From JAJYKN01 sp045403145 (lineage in GTDB: Bacteria > Nitrospirota > UBA9217), in the NCBI GenBank assembly GCA_045403145.1, contig JAXIPA010000220.1, positions 1-16,279 on the forward strand: a DNA stretch of 16,279 bases. Reading direction: 5' to 3'. This document shows, piece by piece, positions 13,565 to 16,279 of the stretch; the first letter of the stretch is position 1; each line of letters begins with the position of its first letter. The position numbers and the translations under genes were made by a program. The notes below the pieces were generated by a model. It had not been told where the DNA came from. It made no database searches and was given only the letters and a program-made list of their open reading frames with translations.

Positions 13565-15241
13565 ATGGCACAGGGGAATGCAAAAAAGATCAAGGCCGAA
13601 AAGCGGCGATGGACACTAAAGGTGCTCAAGCCGAGCCTCAAGGCGCTGCCAGAGCGGCTTCCCAGGTTCACAACGGTGTCCAACCTGCCCATTGATGAGC
13701 CGCTCTATACGCCGGCGGACATTGCGGACTTGGATTATGGAAAGGACATCGGATTTCCCGGCGAGTTTCCGTTCACCAGGGGCATCCATCCCTCCATGTA
13801 CCGAAGCCGTCTCTGGACCATACGCCAGTTCTCCGGATACGGCACGGCGGAGCAGACGAACAGGCGCTTCAAATACCTTCTGGAAAAAGGGGAAACGGGC
13901 CTCTCCGTCGCCTTTGATCTGCCGACCCTGATGGGCTATGATTCTGACCATGTCCTCTCAAAAGGGGAGGTCGGCAGGTGCGGCGTGGCAGTCGATTCCC
14001 TCGTTGACATGGAAGTCCTGTTCAAGGACATCCCCCTCGATACCATCACGACCTCGATGACGATCAACGCTCCGGCCGCGGTCATTTTCGCGATGTACCT
14101 CGCGCTGGCGCAGAAGCGGAAGATACCCTTGTCCCGGCTCGGCGGGACGATACAGAACGACATCCTGAAGGAATACATCGCCCAGAAGGAATGGATCTAT
14201 CCGCCGGTCCCGTCCCTCAGGCTCATCACGGACACGATCTCCTACTGCGTGAAGAGCGTCCCGAAGTGGCACCCGATCAGCATCAGCGGCTATCACATAC
14301 GCGAAGCAGGTTCCAGCGCCGTTCAGGAGCTTGCCTTTACGCTTGCCGACGGCCTTACCTACGCGGAGGCATGCGTCAAGGCGGGCATGAAGATCGACGA
14401 GTTCGCGGGAAGGCTCTCCTTCTTTTTCAATTCCCATAACGATTTTTTCGAGGAGATCGCGAAATTCCGGGCAGCCCGCAGGATCTGGGCCAGGGAGCTT
14501 GCGAAGCGCTACCGGCCGAAGGATGTTCACTCCACCCAACTGCGGTTTCATACGCAGACGGCGGGCTGCTCCCTGACTGCGCAGCAGCCCCATAATAACA
14601 TCATACGGACGGCCATTCAGGCCCTTGCTGCGGTCCTCGGCGGGACGCAGTCCCTGCATACCAATTCCATGGATGAAACGCTGTCTCTTCCGACGGAAAA
14701 GGCCGTAACCATTGCTCTCCGGACCCAGCAGATCATCGCCCACGAAAGCGGCGTCGCGAACGTTATCGACCCTCTGGGCGGCTCCTATTTCATTGAAGCG
14801 CTGACCAACAGGATGGAGAAGGAGGTCTACGCCTACTTCAAGAAGATCGACGGCATGGGCGGGATGGTGGAGGCGATCGGCCAGGGGTACCCTCAGAGGG
14901 AGATCGCGAAGAGCGCGCAATGGTATCAGCGGGCCATTGAGAAAAAGGAAAAGATCGTCGTCGGGGTGAACGAATTCATGGAACCGGCGGCAGCGATAGA
15001 GACCTTGAAAATTGGGCCGGAAATTGAAAAGAAGCAGGTCAAGGCTATCAGAAATGTGCGGAGAAAACGGGACCGCAAGAGATGGGCGACTTCGCTCACA
15101 AGGCTGAAGGCGGCCGCGTCCGGGAAGGAAAATCTGATGCCCCTTCTCATCGACGCGGTGAAGGCATACGCCACCGTGGGAGAAATCTGCGGCGCTCTGA
15201 AAGAGGTATTCGGTGAATACAAGGAACCGGCGCTTTTTTAA
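13565..15241 (+). CDS. icmA: Isobutyryl-CoA mutase-type large subunit (methylmalonyl-CoA mutase family)
   Basis: This 558-residue catalytic TIM-barrel subunit of an adenosylcobalamin-dependent acyl-CoA mutase lacks the fused B12 domain, which is encoded by the next gene. GAGGAG at 13554-13559 supports ATG 13565. Family landmarks are FTRGIHPSMY, WTIRQF, GLSVAFDLPT, GGTIQNDILKEY, SISGYHIREAG, FHTQTAG and GGTQSLHTNS. Numbering runs level with Propionibacterium MutB, so catalytic Thr195, Gln197 and His244 are present. The two substrate-selecting positions, Tyr89 and Arg207 in methylmalonyl-CoA mutase, are Phe89 and Gln207 here, the isobutyryl-CoA mutase pair. The predicted reaction is isobutyryl-CoA to n-butyryl-CoA, used in valine or branched-acid breakdown. 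Automatic annotation would probably say methylmalonyl-CoA mutase. A related short-chain acyl-CoA substrate cannot be excluded. Confidence 0.88.
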   Translation: MAQGNAKKIKAEKRRWTLKVLKPSLKALPERLPRFTTVSNLPIDEPLYTPADIADLDYGKDIGFPGEFPFTRGIHPSMYRSRLWTIRQFSGYGTAEQTNRRFKYLLEKGETGLSVAFDLPTLMGYDSDHVLSKGEVGRCGVAVDSLVDMEVLFKDIPLDTITTSMTINAPAAVIFAMYLALAQKRKIPLSRLGGTIQNDILKEYIAQKEWIYPPVPSLRLITDTISYCVKSVPKWHPISISGYHIREAGSSAVQELAFTLADGLTYAEACVKAGMKIDEFAGRLSFFFNSHNDFFEEIAKFRAARRIWARELAKRYRPKDVHSTQLRFHTQTAGCSLTAQQPHNNIIRTAIQALAAVLGGTQSLHTNSMDETLSLPTEKAVTIALRTQQIIAHESGVANVIDPLGGSYFIEALTNRMEKEVYAYFKKIDGMGGMVEAIGQGYPQREIAKSAQWYQRAIEKKEKIVVGVNEFMEPAAAIETLKIGPEIEKKQVKAIRNVRRKRDRKRWATSLTRLKAAASGKENLMPLLIDAVKAYATVGEICGALKEVFGEYKEPALF

Positions 15242-15647
15242 AAAGAAAATCCGCGTGCTCCTTGCCAAGGCGGGGCTCGACGGCCACGACCGGGGGATCA
15301 AGGTGATCGCCATGGCGCTCCGCGACGCAGGCATGGAGGTGATTTATCTCGGCATCCGGAGGACACCCGAGGAGATCGTCAGTGCCTCCCTGGAGGAGGA
15401 CGTCGATGTCATAGGCATAAGTCTCCTCACCGGCGCGCATACCGTACTGCTCCCGGAGATAGCGGCGCTGATGAAAAAGAAGGGCCTGCGGGAAACGCTC
15501 CTGCTCGGCGGCGGGATCATCCCGGAGGAGGACATCGCGCGGCTCAAGAAGAAGGGGGTCGCGGAGATATTCACGCCGGGAGCGACAACGGAGGATATCG
15601 TGAGGTTTATAAAAGGGGCGGTAAAGTCTCGAGTCTCGAGTTTATAG
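15213..15647 (+). CDS. icmB: Cobalamin-binding small subunit of the acyl-CoA mutase
   Basis: This 144-residue B12-binding domain of the mutase has the base-off/His-on motif DGHDRG (Asp23, His25, Gly28), followed by LRDAGMEVIYLG, GISLLTGAHT and LLGGGIIPEEDI, the Rossmann-like fold that holds the cobalamin. The start is GTG 15213, with AAGAGG at 15201-15206. It overlaps the large-subunit gene by 29 bases, indicating translational coupling and matched subunit amounts. Separate large and small subunits of this size resemble the IcmA/IcmB split. The last residues (KSRVSSL) are encoded by a 7-bp repeat array that also supplies the stop codon, so the natural C-terminus has been overwritten or extended there. 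Confidence 0.9.
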   Translation: MNTRNRRFFKKKIRVLLAKAGLDGHDRGIKVIAMALRDAGMEVIYLGIRRTPEEIVSASLEEDVDVIGISLLTGAHTVLLPEIAALMKKKGLRETLLLGGGIIPEEDIARLKKKGVAEIFTPGATTEDIVRFIKGAVKSRVSSL

Positions 15648-15660
15648 TTTCGAGGTATGA
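15626..15660. repeat. Heptamer (7-bp) tandem array overlapping the end of the small-subunit gene
   Basis: Five 7-base units in register: GTCTCGA twice, GTTTATA, GTTTCGA and GGTATGA. The array covers the last codons and stop (15645-15647) of the upstream gene. It is the same kind of structure as 10706-10768 but with a different core unit. Confidence 0.75.
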
Positions 15661-15706
15661 ACGGACCCATAATCGAATTGACATAATAAACTGCTACCCA
15701 CCGTTA

Positions 15707-15791
15707 GTCATCCCCGAATGCTTTTATCGGGGATCTGGTCCTGTCTTGAAAATGCTAAACCGGATTCCCGATAGAGGCGCTCGGGAATGAC
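15707..15791. repeat. Paired-hairpin repeat upstream of the G-protein gene
   Basis: Hairpin ATCCCCGA/TCGGGGAT (15710-15734) and hairpin ATTCCCGA/TCGGGAAT (15764-15788) lie inside GTCAT...ATGAC ends (15707-15711, 15787-15791). Both hairpins have 9-base loops. The layout is the same as at 11688-11758, with a longer centre. It separates the mutase subunit genes from their likely chaperone gene. Confidence 0.82.
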
Positions 15792-15832
15792 TGAAGAGGG
15801 TGGTTGTTCTCGATGCACGCCGTCTTAGAGTC

Positions 15833-16279
15833 ATGAAAAAACTCATACAAGAACTGTTAAAGGGCGACAAGCGCGCGGCAGCGCGGCTCATTTCGATCGT
15901 TGAAAACGACAGGGAAGCGAGGGCCGCAATCGCAAAGGCGCTCAAACCCTTTCTCGGCAAGGCGCACCGTGTCGGCATTACCGGCGCACCGGGCAGCGGC
16001 AAGAGCACGCTGATCCAGGGTCTCATAGGGCCGCTGAGAAAGAACGGCAAGCAGGTAGGCGTGCTGGCGAATGATCCGACAAGCCCGCTCACCGGCGGCG
16101 CGCTTTTGGGCGACCGGATCAGGATGCGCGGACATGAAAGGGACGAAGGAGTCTTTATTCGAAGCATGGCGACGCGTGACGGAAGGGGCGGCCTCTCCCG
16201 GACAGCGTCAGCGGCCGCGGACGTACTGGATGCCCTGGGAATGGACATGATTTTCATCGAAACAACCGGAGTCGGTCAG
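15833..16279 (+). CDS. meaB: MeaB/ArgK-family G-protein chaperone of the mutase (5' part)
   Basis: The frame runs open from ATG 15833 to the right edge (149 codons); family members are usually a little over 300 residues. Visible motifs are the P-loop GAPGSGKST, NDPTSPLTGGALLGDRIRM (a family hallmark after the P-loop), SMATRDGRGGLS and ETTGVGQ at the edge. MeaB/MMAA proteins are GTPases that guard adenosylcobalamin mutases, gating cofactor loading and rescuing inactivated enzyme. Its place directly after the two mutase subunits supports that role here. No good ribosome binding site precedes 15833; in-frame GTG 15800 follows AAGAGG too closely, so the start is somewhat uncertain. Confidence 0.88.
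   Translation, partial: MKKLIQELLKGDKRAAARLISIVENDREARAAIAKALKPFLGKAHRVGITGAPGSGKSTLIQGLIGPLRKNGKQVGVLANDPTSPLTGGALLGDRIRMRGHERDEGVFIRSMATRDGRGGLSRTASAAADVLDALGMDMIFIETTGVGQ

Noticed and set aside
13958..15334. Long minus-strand open frame (458 codons) opposite the mutase genes
   Set aside because: It lies entirely antisense to clearly recognisable mutase subunits; its length is explained by GC-rich codon use on the other strand, and its translation resembles no protein.

Overview
The window looks like a chromosomal piece of a Gram-negative, probably anaerobic or microaerobic bacterium. It has lipoprotein signal peptides, exported di-heme c-type proteins, RpoN-type promoters and adenosylcobalamin-dependent acyl-CoA metabolism. 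Gene style and intergenic repeats suggest Nitrospirota or Desulfobacterota (Geobacter-like) rather than an enteric organism. That placement is an inference, since there is no rRNA or other marker here. All convincing genes lie on the + strand.

Region 1 (1-11650) is an export-and-surface locus. It opens with the 3' end of a cohesin-like lipoprotein, then about 1 kb of non-coding, partly decayed DNA. A -24/-12 promoter follows at 1392-1407, then two paralogous MauG/cytochrome-c-peroxidase-like di-heme proteins (1520-4588 and 4719-7106) and a small cohesin-like lipoprotein (7223-7720). A second, nearly identical -24/-12 promoter at 7996-8011 precedes an exported protein of unknown function (8125-10701) and a Big_1-plus-cohesin-like lipoprotein (10792-11580), closed by a clear terminator. 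Both peroxidases and the unknown protein end in the same divergent dockerin-like module. The lipoproteins carry a shared cohesin-like domain. The simplest reading is a non-cellulosomal cohesin-dockerin system that docks exported redox enzymes onto outer-membrane lipoproteins. This is the most interesting system in the window.

Region 2 (11649-13250) holds a small element with terminal inverted repeats, a sigma-70-type promoter, and an exported 421-residue protein. That protein combines an N-terminal cohesin-like domain with a canonical two-loop dockerin at its C terminus, so it could be an adaptor of the same system. A rho-independent terminator follows.

Region 3 (13565-16279) encodes a split B12-dependent acyl-CoA mutase (large subunit, overlapping small cobalamin-binding subunit) and the first 149 codons of a MeaB/ArgK-type G-protein chaperone. 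The substrate-site residues (Phe89, Gln207) match isobutyryl-CoA mutase rather than methylmalonyl-CoA mutase.

Five intergenic spaces carry paired-hairpin repeats with GTCAT...ATGAC ends, and two carry 7-bp tandem arrays.
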